A stretch of DNA of 64,000 bases from Hahella sp. CCB-MM4. GTDB lineage: Bacteria > Pseudomonadota > Gammaproteobacteria > Pseudomonadales > Oleiphilaceae. Below are positions 7,886 to 17,013 of this stretch, piece by piece; within the stretch, counting starts at the first letter, position 1; the number at the start of each line of letters is the position of its first letter. Under the pieces are notes generated by a model. That model ran no database searches and had not been told where the DNA came from. It saw nothing but the letters and a program-made list of their open reading frames with translations. A program made the position numbers and the translations under genes. The stretch is from positions 62,001 to 126,000 of the forward strand of contig NZ_MRYI01000005.1 in the NCBI RefSeq assembly GCF_002260525.1, given 5' to 3'.

Positions 7886-9934
7886 GTGGCAAGCATTATT
7901 CCTGCGCAGGTGAGTGCAAAGTTCAATAGCATCAGCTTCCGGGTGGTGTTTTTGCTGGTACTTACCGCCATCATTATCTTTGGAATTTTTGCCTTTACAT
8001 GGAATGGACTTGGACAGATTGAAGAGCGTTTTGATCATCTGATCAACAATGTCAGCAAGGCTGACGACCTGTCGGATGCGCTCACGATAAATTACCTTCA
8101 AACGACCAAAGGCGTTAACGAAATTCTGTCTGTCAGTGAAGTGGCGCAGATCCAGCAGAAGCAGACAGTAATTCAATCCCTGACCCCGGACTTTATCAAG
8201 GACGCCAAAGAGCTATCAGGTGTATTGCCCGAAACTGAAGGGGATGTACGCAAGCTGCTGAACAGCCGAATCCAGTTGGACAACCTGGTGGAAAACGTGG
8301 TTCAGCTGCAGATCCAGGCGATACAGCTGGATGAGAAAAATCTGGAGCTCAGCGCTACTTTCAAGCAGAGAGGCGACGAGGTTTCCAAAGAGCTGGAAGA
8401 ACTGATCTCCCTGATCAATATGTTCGCCAGTGATTATCCGGTTGTCATCGAAGCACAAAACCTCAACAAAACCATACTGTCCCTTCAGATCGTTCTGACC
8501 AAATTCATGTCGGAACGAAATTCCGAGACATTGAAAAAGCTGCGGATCGAATTCGAAGACCAACAGAATGAGGGTATCGCCACCCTGGAAACCCTTAGCC
8601 GAATGGTGGAAGACGAACAGACTCTGGAAGACATTGCCAGAATCAAATCCGGCTATGAGGCCTGGCTTGCAAAAGCCATCAATGAAGAAAAGATTTTTGA
8701 ATCCAGAACCGCACAACTGGAGACCCGCGCCAAGGCCTTATCACTGGTAAATGATGTCGAAGTAGTCATCGGCCAGCTGGATGCGACCGTTAACCGGATC
8801 AAACAATTTTCACTGGAAGCCATGAGAGATTCCGAGGAATCCACCAATCAGGTGGTTTCCCAGGTAACCAAAGCCATTTCAGTCGGTGTGCTGGTCGCGG
8901 CCGTAGCTTTTGTGCTGGTGGCAATCATCCTGCTGAATGTGGTGATCAAACCCATCAAGGAAATCACCCGGCGGGTACTGGATATCGCCGAGGGTGAAGG
9001 GGATCTTACCCAGCGCATCAATCTGGGTAGTCGCGGCGAAATCGGTGTTCTGGCGTCTCATTTCAACACCTTTATCAGCCGCATCCAGGAAGTCATTACA
9101 CATATTCGGGATGCCAGTGAGAACATGCTGAATAACTGCAATGAACTCAACACCTGTGCCCACAACACGACCGAATATAGCGAGAAACAACGCTCTGAAG
9201 CCGTTTTGCTGCTCAATGACATGTCGGCCCTTTCCAACTCAGTGGATGTGGTGGCCCAATCCTCCGAGCAGGCCATCACCCTGGCAGAAAAAACTGCACA
9301 CATTGGGGAACAAACCAAGGGCCTGGTGGAAGATTCTATCGCCGCCATCGAAGCGCTGGCTGTTGATATCAGCCAAGGGGCAGAGATTATCAATAACCTG
9401 GGCGCTGAAATTGGAAATATCGACTCCGTCGTGAATGTCATCAACTCCATTGCCGAACAAACCAATCTCCTGGCGCTCAATGCCGCCATCGAAGCCGCCC
9501 GCGCTGGCGAACAGGGCCGCGGATTTGCTGTGGTGGCAGATGAGGTCCGCTCGCTCGCCTCTCGTACCCAGGAAAGTACGGCCGACATTCAGGCCATGAT
9601 TGAACGCCTGCAGCAGGGGTCGAAAAATGCCACCAGTTTTATGCACAAGAGCCAGATCAAAGGCAACGATACCGTGGATGAGGCTCGTGCGACTGGAACC
9701 CATCTCGATGAAATGGTCAGTGCCATTACCAACCTTCGCCATATGAGCCACGAGATTACCAACGCCACGCAAGAACAGATGGCTTTGGCTGGGAGCGTCA
9801 ACCAGCGCATCAATGTGGTGGAAAGTATCAGCCGGGATACGGACCAGGAAGCTCATCGCAGTGAAGGCTACAGCGAGGAAATGAACACTCTCAGTCAGGA
9901 ACTGAGTAAGCTTGTGCGCAGGTTTAAGATCTGA
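7886..9934 (+). CDS. Methyl-accepting chemotaxis protein
   Basis: A 682-residue chemoreceptor. TM1 is at about 17-38 and TM2 at about 332-355, enclosing a roughly 290-residue, all-helical periplasmic sensor rich in Glu, Gln and Leu, which suggests a long helical bundle sensor. A HAMP domain follows TM2 (about 355-410). The highly conserved signalling tip, [20 protein letters not shown] at about 520-540, couples to CheA/CheW. GTG start with an AGAGGT site 6 bases upstream. No C-terminal CheR-binding pentapeptide is evident. The ligand is unknown and no chemotaxis genes are adjacent. Confidence 0.93.
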   Translation: MASIIPAQVSAKFNSISFRVVFLLVLTAIIIFGIFAFTWNGLGQIEERFDHLINNVSKADDLSDALTINYLQTTKGVNEILSVSEVAQIQQKQTVIQSLTPDFIKDAKELSGVLPETEGDVRKLLNSRIQLDNLVENVVQLQIQAIQLDEKNLELSATFKQRGDEVSKELEELISLINMFASDYPVVIEAQNLNKTILSLQIVLTKFMSERNSETLKKLRIEFEDQQNEGIATLETLSRMVEDEQTLEDIARIKSGYEAWLAKAINEEKIFESRTAQLETRAKALSLVNDVEVVIGQLDATVNRIKQFSLEAMRDSEESTNQVVSQVTKAISVGVLVAAVAFVLVAIILLNVVIKPIKEITRRVLDIAEGEGDLTQRINLGSRGEIGVLASHFNTFISRIQEVITHIRDASENMLNNCNELNTCAHNTTEYSEKQRSEAVLLLNDMSALSNSVDVVAQSSEQAITLAEKTAHIGEQTKGLVEDSIAAIEALAVDISQGAEIINNLGAEIGNIDSVVNVINSIAEQTNLLALNAAIEAARAGEQGRGFAVVADEVRSLASRTQESTADIQAMIERLQQGSKNATSFMHKSQIKGNDTVDEARATGTHLDEMVSAITNLRHMSHEITNATQEQMALAGSVNQRINVVESISRDTDQEAHRSEGYSEEMNTLSQELSKLVRRFKI

Positions 9935-9960
9935 TGTGCATCACATCAGTAAATGACAGC

Positions 9961-10356
9961 TCAGGAATCGGAGGATGTACCGGTATTATCACAGTTTTGG
10001 CAGACCAGCCGACCATCCTCCTGAAGACGCCGGGTCACTGAACGCCGATACCTGACGCGCAAGGGCTCTCTTATCCAGGGAAGGGAAATCAACCATGCCA
10101 GGGGTTTGAGCCAGATAATCTGGTTAAGCAGTACGATGTAACTCTCAATATCCTTTTCGACATGCCCGTCAGGAAGCTCGATATGCAGTTTCAGCTGCGC
10201 TTCCAGGGGATCAATGCCTTTCCCTCGCAATAAAGTCTCCTGTCCGGTGATATCGCACCAGTTGACCTTGCCTTCACCCGCCCACCGGTCATAGCGACGA
10301 CGGTCACGCCGACACCCGGCGCAGGAAGCATCATAGTAGACAGTTATTTTATCCAT
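9961..10356 (-). CDS. DCC-family thiol-disulfide oxidoreductase-like protein (DUF393)
   Basis: A 131-residue protein starting YYDASCAGCRRDRR, the defining DxxCxxC motif (Cys13, Cys16) of the DUF393/DCC family, which has a thioredoxin-like fold. A Leu/Trp-rich segment at about 78-98 may associate with membrane. Two more cysteines lie in the C-terminal tail (VCQNC). Redox activity is inferred from the CxxC only. It converges with the chemoreceptor gene, 26 bp away. Confidence 0.8.
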   Translation of the reverse strand: MDKITVYYDASCAGCRRDRRRYDRWAGEGKVNWCDITGQETLLRGKGIDPLEAQLKLHIELPDGHVEKDIESYIVLLNQIIWLKPLAWLISLPWIREPLRVRYRRSVTRRLQEDGRLVCQNCDNTGTSSDS

Positions 10357-10566
10357 AGCCCATTATAGGTCTGTGGCTATCCAACCTCCACGTTAGGGAT
10401 ATACAGAATTGCAACAAACAAAGCATTCAATATTGCCAAAAAGGGACTATGCTTTAAGTACTATTGGTCCCCCTTTGGGACAAGCATGTATATCGATTGG
10501 CCGCAGACGCTATCAGGCTGAAAGAAACAAGAAATAACAACAGACTCATTGGAAGCGGAGCCCGGC

Positions 10567-11511
10567 ATGTTTTCCAAAGATAAAGGAATACAACGAAAAC
10601 TATTCGATTTTGTGGACAAAAGTGGCGATGCCTACGCGGTGTTCAACGATGAAGATGCGTTGATCTATTGCAATGTTTCCTTCGCCGAAATTTTTCACAG
10701 TGACTGCAAGGACCTGCTGGGTAAAACATTCGAAGATCTGGCCAAACAATCCTATGAATTGAACCAGGGATTGCGCATCGATGCGGACGACCTTGAAGGC
10801 TGGCTGCAATATGCGCAAAGTGTCCGGCGCTCGAAAGACTTCAGGATTTACGAGGTTAACCTGACCGATGGTCGCTGGTATCTATTTTCAGAGCAGTTGA
10901 ACGATAAAGAAGAACTGCTGGTACACGCCAAAAATATTTCCGAGCAGAAACGCTTGGAAGAAAGAATTCAACAAAGTAACCATAAGCTCCGGCAGCTAGC
11001 GCTTACTGATGAATTAACCGGTATCGCCAACCGGCGCTGTTTTACCAGCTCAGCCGAAGCGGAGCTCAACCGATGCTGGCGCTCCGGTGCTCAGGCCGCC
11101 CTGCTGGTTATAGATATTGATCACTTTAAAAAGCTTAACGATCAGTATGGTCATCAGGCTGGCGATGCCGCCCTGGTACATATGGCGAGCCTGATCCGAC
11201 AGACGTTGAGAGAGTATGATATTTTCGGGCGCCTGGGAGGCGAGGAGTTTGGTATATTCCTGGGTCAGGCAGATGCAGACCTGGCTGAACAGATCGCAGA
11301 ACGCATTCGGCATATTGTGGATAACCACCCCGTGCGATACGAGGAACAGGTGATTCCCATGACGGTTTCCATCGGTGTCACCAAAGCCCCCTGCGACACT
11401 CCCTATGATCAATTGTTCGAAAAGGCGGATGAGGCGCTTTACGATGCCAAGGAAACCGGGCGCAACCGCGTTGTCGTGAACACCATCAAAGCCAACAGTA
11501 CTCCCGCCTGA
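10567..11511 (+). CDS. PAS-GGDEF diguanylate cyclase
   Basis: A 314-residue soluble protein. An N-terminal PAS domain (about 10-125) includes the FNDEDALIYCN and YLFSEQLNDKEE stretches. A linker helix leads into a GGDEF domain (about 145-305). The active-site motif is GGEEF, so it should make c-di-GMP from two GTP, and the inhibitory I-site RxxD (REYD) sits exactly five residues before it, so product feedback is expected. The ATG at 10567 is preferred over TTG 10549 because GGAG lies six bases upstream. No partner gene is adjacent, so the signal sensed by the PAS domain is unknown. Confidence 0.92.
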   Translation: MFSKDKGIQRKLFDFVDKSGDAYAVFNDEDALIYCNVSFAEIFHSDCKDLLGKTFEDLAKQSYELNQGLRIDADDLEGWLQYAQSVRRSKDFRIYEVNLTDGRWYLFSEQLNDKEELLVHAKNISEQKRLEERIQQSNHKLRQLALTDELTGIANRRCFTSSAEAELNRCWRSGAQAALLVIDIDHFKKLNDQYGHQAGDAALVHMASLIRQTLREYDIFGRLGGEEFGIFLGQADADLAEQIAERIRHIVDNHPVRYEEQVIPMTVSIGVTKAPCDTPYDQLFEKADEALYDAKETGRNRVVVNTIKANSTPA

Positions 11512-11521
11512 AGCAGGCGGG
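11503..11521 (+). terminator. Hairpin at the end of the diguanylate cyclase gene
   Basis: An 8-bp GC stem (CCCGCCTG / CAGGCGGG, loop AAG) overlaps the stop codon. No T-run follows, so it is at best a weak or Rho-assisted terminator or an mRNA-end stabiliser. Confidence 0.35.
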
Positions 11522-11552
11522 AACCTGGATATTCTCTATTGATTCTTACAGT

Positions 11553-12116
11553 CTACTTGCGGGAAGCTTCCGCAGGCACCAGCACCAGTTTGCCGGGAGC
11601 CACCTTGATATCAAGATCGGCCATTCCCAATAGCTGACCGGTGAGATTGGACTCATCCAGACGGTATACCGGCATGGTCTCCAGCATCTGCGCAAGTGCA
11701 CGCATAAGATTATCCGTCACCGGCTTGAAGTCCCCTTTGAATAGCGTCGACTCTACACGGCTGTCGAGCAGGTTAAGACGGCGAATATAGATCGCCTTTT
11801 CATCGCTTTTATACACCGGGGCACCTTCCACTTTCAGAAACACATCCACCGGTATTTTAGTGACCAACGCGTTTACCGCGACTTCCCCCTGCACACTCAA
11901 CACCGCAACTTCGCGGCCATCCGGCCCCAACGTTATATCCACATCGCTCAGTTTCACGCTCAGGGGAGATCCTGATTTAAGCTGCTCCTGATCAAACCGC
12001 TGCACCTGCTCCTGCAGGTAGCCTTCCAAAGTGCTCTCGCTAATACTCAGCGGTGACCAAGTAGCACAGGCTGAGAGGAAGGCTGTCAGAAAAGACAATA
12101 TAAAAACAGATTTCAT
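11553..12116 (-). CDS. YceB-like lipoprotein (DUF1439)
   Basis: A 187-residue protein with a lipoprotein signal (lipobox LSAC, Cys at about 17). The body follows the DUF1439 pattern: an amphipathic LEGYLQEQV helix, beta strands including KLSDVDITLGPDGREV, and a VYKSDEKAIYIRRLNL stretch. E. coli YceB is the reference member; its role is not firmly known, though related folds bind lipids. The start at 12116 (or 12122, two codons earlier) begins the signal peptide. A related protein without a lipobox lies divergently at 12442. Confidence 0.8.
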   Translation of the reverse strand: MKSVFILSFLTAFLSACATWSPLSISESTLEGYLQEQVQRFDQEQLKSGSPLSVKLSDVDITLGPDGREVAVLSVQGEVAVNALVTKIPVDVFLKVEGAPVYKSDEKAIYIRRLNLLDSRVESTLFKGDFKPVTDNLMRALAQMLETMPVYRLDESNLTGQLLGMADLDIKVAPGKLVLVPAEASRK

Positions 12117-12441
12117 GTTCATGACGTAATAATATCCGGACCAGTGAAAACAGGCGGGGGACGATACCCGACGCATATGATGGTGTGTATAACACGTTAC
12201 TCCGGAATAGTTAATCAGCCTTCCATCTTTAATGGTCACGGTAACGTTTTTTTAATGATCCCCATGACAAAGTGAATGGATGCACAAATGCTATTGCGAC
12301 ATGCTCGTCCGCACATCCACGATTTGAACACCGACACAAAAATCACGCCTGACAGGTTACCGGCTGGACTCTCTTGAAAGGACTCATTAGGCTGCCAGGG
12401 TCTATGGAAAACTGTCAAAATCAGGAACTCGACATCTGACC
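12117..12441. other. Intergenic region, no gene seen
   Basis: The 325 bp between two divergent DUF1439-like genes show no coding potential. They contain a distant inverted repeat (12194-12200 with 12241-12247) followed by seven T residues; the loop is about 40 bases, so a terminator is doubtful. Promoters for both flanking genes should lie here. Confidence 0.5.
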
Positions 12442-12978
12442 ATGCATCCGCCACATGCTTTTTCGCCCTATCATATAAGCCGCCAGATTGTGCGAGCCCT
12501 GGCTTACAGGCTGGCTCTGACGGACAAGGCTCTGGAACGACACCTGGGGCGGTTTTTCCCTCTGGAAACCCGCAAATTGGGTATTTACATCCAGCTCGCT
12601 GATCCCCGGGTAAAACTCGACGAACGTGCCAATCGCATCCACCTGCGGGTGCAATTATTGGTGCGGCTGCCGGGCCAGATTAAAACCGAAGGGCACTTGG
12701 AACTGTCAGGAGTACTGGTTTATGACACAGAGGAAGGAGCGTTTTATCTGAACCGGCCCGAGATCTGTGAATTCGCGCTCGGGTCGATTCCACCGGGTTA
12801 CCTGACCCCGGTAAGAGTTCTGGTGAGGAGCCTGTTATCCCGCTTTGTGGTGAACGTGCCACTCTTTAAGTTTCGCAATACCAGCCTGAAGCACAGGCTG
12901 GTTCGTTCGGTCGTCCGTAATGTGGAAGTTCACCGAGGCAAACTTCGGGTACGCTTTGCCATCCCTAAGCGGGTCTGA
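12442..12978 (+). CDS. DUF1439-like protein without signal peptide
   Basis: A 178-residue protein that seems distantly related to the lipoprotein encoded divergently at 11553-12116: both have an N-terminal amphipathic helix, then a pattern of IYIQLADPRVKLDERANR / LRVQLLVRLPG and a VYDTEEGAFYLNRPEI stretch that aligns with the VYKSDEKAIYIRRLNL of its neighbour. It lacks a signal sequence and lipobox and is rich in Arg (high pI), so it may be cytoplasmic or start elsewhere. No good ribosome site precedes the ATG. Its last 14 bp overlap the convergent TetR gene. Function unknown. Confidence 0.7.
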   Translation: MHPPHAFSPYHISRQIVRALAYRLALTDKALERHLGRFFPLETRKLGIYIQLADPRVKLDERANRIHLRVQLLVRLPGQIKTEGHLELSGVLVYDTEEGAFYLNRPEICEFALGSIPPGYLTPVRVLVRSLLSRFVVNVPLFKFRNTSLKHRLVRSVVRNVEVHRGKLRVRFAIPKRV

Positions 12979-13432
12979 GCCGGCTCCACAGTTGATGACT
13001 GATCCAGGCTTGCAGGTGGTCGTCGGTCATGGATTGAATTTCCAGATGTTTATAACAAGTAATAGCAAGATCCCGCCATTTGGCGTCATATTCCTGCCAA
13101 AAGCGCTCTGCCGTATTTTCGAACCGCCAGCCTTCACCTATCACCAGCCTGTACAGTGATATGGCCTCGTCATTCCACCAGGATGTTGCTAACCGTTCCT
13201 CCCAGTGTATTTCCGAGAAAATCTCATCAAGCGTCACCGGATGCAGTTGCATCCAGCGCTCGACAACAGCGGAGATTAACTCCGACTTGTCCGGAAAATG
13301 GTTGTAAACCGTCGGCTTGGATACCTGGCAGGCACTTACCACCATGTCGATGGAGGTGCCCTTAAATCCATTTTCCAGGAACACGCCGGTTGCGGTTTGC
13401 ACAATAAAATCTTTCTTTGATGCCCTTGCCAT
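12965..13432 (-). CDS. TetR/AcrR-family repressor
   Basis: A 155-residue regulator, short for the family (usually about 190-210). The N-terminal helix-turn-helix is clear: ATGVFLENGFKGTSIDMVV, then VSKPTVYNHFPDKSELI at about 38-54. The ligand domain is abbreviated. It is divergent from trpB, and a perfect 17-bp palindrome (13455-13471) sits 22 bp upstream of its start, so it probably represses itself and the trpBA operon. The effector is unknown; a tryptophan-pathway compound is only a guess from context. Confidence 0.88.
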   Translation of the reverse strand: MARASKKDFIVQTATGVFLENGFKGTSIDMVVSACQVSKPTVYNHFPDKSELISAVVERWMQLHPVTLDEIFSEIHWEERLATSWWNDEAISLYRLVIGEGWRFENTAERFWQEYDAKWRDLAITCYKHLEIQSMTDDHLQAWISHQLWSRLRPA

Positions 13433-13454
13433 TTGATTCCTTTCGCTATATTTT

Positions 13455-13471
13455 AACTAAACCGTTTAGTT
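13455..13471. promoter_or_regulatory. TetR-type operator palindrome
   Basis: A perfect palindrome AACTAAAC-C-GTTTAGTT, 17 bp, in the 143-bp gap between the TetR gene and trpB. Its size and symmetry fit a TetR-dimer operator, and its position would let it act on both divergent genes. Confidence 0.75.
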
Positions 13472-13575
13472 TAAATTGGGTACACCCCAGCATTATCTAA
13501 CAAGGGGTCGATAAGTTCTATACCTGGTCAGGAAAAGCCTGATCAATGCACAGAAATATGCAAAGGAGATTCACC

Positions 13576-14898
13576 ATGATCCGCAGCCAAAATGGTATGT
13601 TCGGCGATTTCGGGGGCCGCTTTGTCCCGGAGATTCTGCTTCCGGCATTAACAGAGCTGGAGCAGATGTTTGCCCAGTTGCGGGAAGATGCGGATTTCTG
13701 GCAGGAATATGTCACCCTGACCCGGCAATTCAGTGGACGTCCAACGCCGCTGACCCCATGTCATCGGCTGTCAGATCATATCGGCGGCGCCAGAATATGG
13801 TTGAAACGGGAAGACTTGAACCACTCCGGAGCCCATAAGGTCAACAATGTGCTGGGACAGGGCCTGTTGGTGAAGCGTCTGGGCAAAAAACGGGTCATCG
13901 CCGAAACCGGCGCCGGTCAACACGGATTGGCCACTGCAATCATGGCCGCAAGGTTGGGATTGGAAGCCACCATTTACATGGGCGCTGATGATATTGAGCG
14001 TCAGTACAGCAATGTTTTCTGGATGCGCCAGCTGGGCGCCAATGTGGTTCCGGTTTCTACCGGGGCGCGAACTCTCAAGGAAGCCATGGACGAAGCACTT
14101 CGGGATTGGGCTGCCAGCTGTGAAACTACTCACTATGTTTTGGGAACCGCCTGTGGTCCGGCCCCCTTCCCTGAGCTGGTGACTTATTTCCAGAGTGTGA
14201 TTGGTATCGAGCTCCAGGACCAGATTCAAGAAGCCATCGGTAGGCTGCCGGATGCCATCGTGGCTTGTGTCGGCGGTGGCAGTAATGCCATGGGAGCGTT
14301 TTCCCCGTTCCTGGATCACCATGACGTCACATTAGTCGGCGTGGAAGCCGGCGGCCGCGGAATGGGAGATGGCGATCACTCCATCAGATTAAAACCCGAC
14401 ACCGCCGAAACCGGTATAGCCCAAGGCTTTAAAACCCTGTTCCTTCAGAATGAAGATGGTCAGTTGGGACATACCCACAGCATTGCCGCCGGTCTGGATT
14501 ACGTAGGGGTTTCACCCATCATTGCACACCTCAGCCAAAGCGGAAGACTCACTGCCGACTCAGCCAATGATGAAGAAGTTCTGGAAGCATTCAAATTGCT
14601 CATGAAATTTGAGGGTATTATCCCCGCACTGGAGTCTTCTCATGCATTGGCCGGAGGATTTCGAAAAGCGGCCACCATGAACAACGACCAGCATCTGGTC
14701 ATCAACCTGAGTGGACGGGGCGACAAAGACATTTTCAATGTCGCCAGAGCTTTCCCTCAGCCCGAGTGGACCGCATTCCTGCAACGGGAGCTGGAGCGGC
14801 ATACTCAAGAGCCTTCAGCGCAACAGGAACCTTCAGCAGAACAAGAGCCGTCAGTCCAAAAAAGCGACACAGCACATAAGGAGAATCGCCATGCTTAA
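13576..14898 (+). CDS. trpB: Tryptophan synthase beta chain
   Basis: Condenses indole and serine to tryptophan with PLP. 440 residues. The PLP lysine is in HSGAHKVNN (about Lys85), the catalytic Glu in AETGAGQHG, and the phosphate-binding GGGSNAMG loop is intact, so the enzyme should be active. The C-terminus is extended by about 30 residues of Gln/Glu/Pro/Ser (three EPSxxQ-type repeats), unlike normal TrpB of about 400 residues. ATG 13576 is preferred over 13546 and 13558 because AAGGAG lies eight bases upstream. trpA overlaps its end by 8 bp. No other trp genes are near. Confidence 0.93.
   Translation: MIRSQNGMFGDFGGRFVPEILLPALTELEQMFAQLREDADFWQEYVTLTRQFSGRPTPLTPCHRLSDHIGGARIWLKREDLNHSGAHKVNNVLGQGLLVKRLGKKRVIAETGAGQHGLATAIMAARLGLEATIYMGADDIERQYSNVFWMRQLGANVVPVSTGARTLKEAMDEALRDWAASCETTHYVLGTACGPAPFPELVTYFQSVIGIELQDQIQEAIGRLPDAIVACVGGGSNAMGAFSPFLDHHDVTLVGVEAGGRGMGDGDHSIRLKPDTAETGIAQGFKTLFLQNEDGQLGHTHSIAAGLDYVGVSPIIAHLSQSGRLTADSANDEEVLEAFKLLMKFEGIIPALESSHALAGGFRKAATMNNDQHLVINLSGRGDKDIFNVARAFPQPEWTAFLQRELERHTQEPSAQQEPSAEQEPSVQKSDTAHKENRHA
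14809..14862 (+). repeat. 18-bp coding repeat in the trpB tail
   Basis: Three imperfect 18-bp units encode EPSAQQ, EPSAEQ and EPSVQK at the C-terminus of TrpB. The period is a multiple of three, so copy-number changes keep the frame. It lies outside the conserved enzyme. Confidence 0.8.
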
Positions 14899-15664
14899 GT
14901 CGGGAACCTCTTTACAGGTTATGTCTCACGCAGTGGTTGGTTTTCCTTCCCTGGACGAAAATCTACGGGCAATTGATGGTCTGGTCAGTGCCGGTGTGCG
15001 CATGATTGAGTTGCAGGTACCGTTCAGTGATCCGGTTGCGGATGGCCCGACTCTGGTCAACGCCTGTTATCTTGCGCTCAAGCAAGGTGGCTCCGTGGCC
15101 GCCACGCTTGAGCTTGCACGTCAGGCCACAGCACGACATCCCCAGGTCACTTTCATCCTGATGAGTTACTTGAATCCTCTTTACCGGTATGGATTGGAAC
15201 AATGCTTTCGTGATGCCGCCGAAGCAGGGATACAGGGTCTGATCATTCCGGACTGGCCGGTAGAATCGGTGGAGCCCATGTTACCGCTACTGGACGAATT
15301 GAATCTGGCTCCCGTCCTGATGGTGACCCCCAACACTCCTGAAAGCCGGCTGCAACGAATCTGTCAGGCCAGCCGCATGATGATATATGTTGTCGCACGA
15401 ATGGGAGTCACCGGACACCAGACCCGATGGGACGAAGCGTTCGATCTCTATTTAAACCGCATACGTCAATATACCGATCTGCCACTGGCTGTGGGTTTTG
15501 GGGTGCGCGATGCCAGCGACCTGAAGGCCTTGAAACACAAGGTAGAGGTCGCCGCGGTCTGCTCCCGTTATATCGAGTGGCAGGCAGAGTCCGGAAGCGA
15601 GACGGCAGCCAAGAACATGGCGACACTGATCACAGAAGCGGATCTGCCCCCATTTGGGGGATGA
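14891..15664 (+). CDS. trpA: Tryptophan synthase alpha chain (divergent)
   Basis: Would split indole-3-glycerol phosphate to indole for TrpB. 257 residues. The acid/base residues appear present: Glu in MIELQVPFSDP and Asp in DPVADGPT. The GVTG loop (MGVTGHQT) and GFGVRDASD are also present. The final phosphate-binding GSA(I/V)V strand of normal TrpA is replaced by VCSRYIEW, so substrate binding may be altered. ATG 14891 follows AAGGAG and overlaps the trpB stop, giving translational coupling. The pair sits alone behind a TetR repressor, suggesting a special-purpose or accessory tryptophan synthase. Confidence 0.88.
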   Translation: MLKSGTSLQVMSHAVVGFPSLDENLRAIDGLVSAGVRMIELQVPFSDPVADGPTLVNACYLALKQGGSVAATLELARQATARHPQVTFILMSYLNPLYRYGLEQCFRDAAEAGIQGLIIPDWPVESVEPMLPLLDELNLAPVLMVTPNTPESRLQRICQASRMMIYVVARMGVTGHQTRWDEAFDLYLNRIRQYTDLPLAVGFGVRDASDLKALKHKVEVAAVCSRYIEWQAESGSETAAKNMATLITEADLPPFGG

Positions 15665-15754
15665 CTATCATCGACTGTTTACCAATAATTGGCCCTCCTG
15701 GGGCTGCCGACCATTTGGCAGCCCCACTACAACAACATAAGGGACTAGTTAAAC

Positions 15755-16825
15755 ATGTCGACCAAATACTGTATTGCCCTGTTAGCCTCGGCGACCCTGC
15801 TAAGCGGGTGCATCGAAAAAGAAATGATCGTCAAGGTACCCGATGCAGAGAACCTGATGTTTGCCAGTAACGGTGACCTGCTGGTGACCGGTGGCAGCGG
15901 CGTCTTCCAGGTCATGCGTGACGAAGATCAGAACGGCACCGTCAGCTACAGCAAACGTTCGTTATTCCCGGATTTCAAATGTACTTTTACAGGACTTGCC
16001 CAGCGGGATAATTGGGTATTTACCGCCTGTGAACGAAGACAGTGGCTGGTATTTACCAATAACTACCTGTTCGCGGCCAACCTTGAAGAGCCTGACTATC
16101 AATTCCAGGTTATCTCACCTTCCAGCAATGACCCCATGGATTCTCTTACCATTCCAAATGGCATGGCCTTTACAGCCAGCGGCGACCTGTTAATTTCCGA
16201 TACCAACTTCTTCGGTGTCTCAGGAATTGCCAAGGCTACCCTGGATTTCGATGGAGATTTACCCCGCATCGCCAGCTTTACCAAAAACTGGGTGGGTGCC
16301 AATCATGGTTTAAGTAATGCTAACGGACTGAAAATCGCAGGCAACTATCTGTATGTTTCCGATGGCCAGAAGGTTAAGCGCTTCACCATTGAAAACAATG
16401 GCAATGTGCCAATCTATGTAGACGATAAGGATGGAAATCAGGTGCTTAACGAGACCGTTATGTGGGAAGCGCCGGGAGCCATTGTCGACGATATCCAGAC
16501 CTATTGTGGCGGCATTGCACTAACTAACTTTATCACCGGACGCATACACTACGTTGCCGCCTATACCGATCCTGATACTGGAGAGGAATCGTTCCCTGTG
16601 ATCTTTTCTTCTCCCCCGTTCGGCTTTGACAGTCCGACAGCTTTGGCCATCGGAAGCGGACCCTGGTTCGACGGACATGACTTGCTGGTAACTGAAAAAG
16701 GGATATTGTTTGACCAGACTTCGTCAATTGGGAATCGACTCAGCAAGGTCCCGATGGGCGTGGATCTTGATGACCCTGACGCATGCCTGATGATTCAGGC
16801 TCAGGCGGAATCACAGTTGCATTAA
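15755..16825 (+). CDS. Lipoprotein with SMP-30/beta-propeller-like fold
   Basis: A 356-residue secreted protein. A short signal ends in lipobox LLSGC (Cys19). The rest has repeated strand patterns (NGDLLVTGGSGVFQV, SGDLLISDTNFFG, GNYLYVSDGQKVKRF) typical of SMP-30/NHL-type beta-propellers, which bind or hydrolyse small ligands such as lactones. No catalytic residues can be assigned by eye. It follows trpA by 90 bp and ends at a strong terminator, so it may share the trp transcript, though a link in function is not evident. Confidence 0.75.
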   Translation: MSTKYCIALLASATLLSGCIEKEMIVKVPDAENLMFASNGDLLVTGGSGVFQVMRDEDQNGTVSYSKRSLFPDFKCTFTGLAQRDNWVFTACERRQWLVFTNNYLFAANLEEPDYQFQVISPSSNDPMDSLTIPNGMAFTASGDLLISDTNFFGVSGIAKATLDFDGDLPRIASFTKNWVGANHGLSNANGLKIAGNYLYVSDGQKVKRFTIENNGNVPIYVDDKDGNQVLNETVMWEAPGAIVDDIQTYCGGIALTNFITGRIHYVAAYTDPDTGEESFPVIFSSPPFGFDSPTALAIGSGPWFDGHDLLVTEKGILFDQTSSIGNRLSKVPMGVDLDDPDACLMIQAQAESQLH

Positions 16826-16835
16826 GTACTGATCG

Positions 16836-16867
16836 GGCCGTTACCTTATGAAGGTAACGGCCTTTTT
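16836..16867 (+). terminator. Rho-independent terminator
   Basis: A perfect 12-bp stem (GGCCGTTACCTT with AAGGTAACGGCC, loop ATG) followed by TTTTT, 11 bases after the stop of the lipoprotein gene. Confidence 0.93.
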
Positions 16868-16918
16868 ATCCGTTGGATTACCTTAATCGGCTCACCTTTT
16901 GATTAGCCTTCCGGTCAT

Positions 16919-16990
16919 CCTTTCAATTAACTTTCAGCCTGGCCTTTCAATTAGCTTTCAGATTAGCCTCTCAATTTGCTTTCAGAACAG
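16919..16990. repeat. Three tandem copies of a degenerate 24-bp unit
   Basis: Copies begin at 16919, 16943 and 16967, exactly 24 bp apart. The conserved part is CC(T)TTCAATT(A)(A/G)CTTTCAG. The array lies in the gap between a plus-strand terminator and the end of the lytic transglycosylase gene. An open plus-strand frame across it has no start site and is not credible as a gene. Confidence 0.8.
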
Positions 16991-17013
16991 CCTGGCAGAA
17001 GAGATCCAAGCCT

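Noticed and set aside
9239-9856. Long minus-strand open frame opposite the chemoreceptor gene
   Set aside because: It is the antisense shadow of strongly conserved coding sequence and shows no domain or ribosome site.
12194-12247. Inverted repeat CGTTAC/GTAACG followed by seven T residues
   Set aside because: Loop of about 40 bases and no plus-strand gene upstream that would need a terminator.
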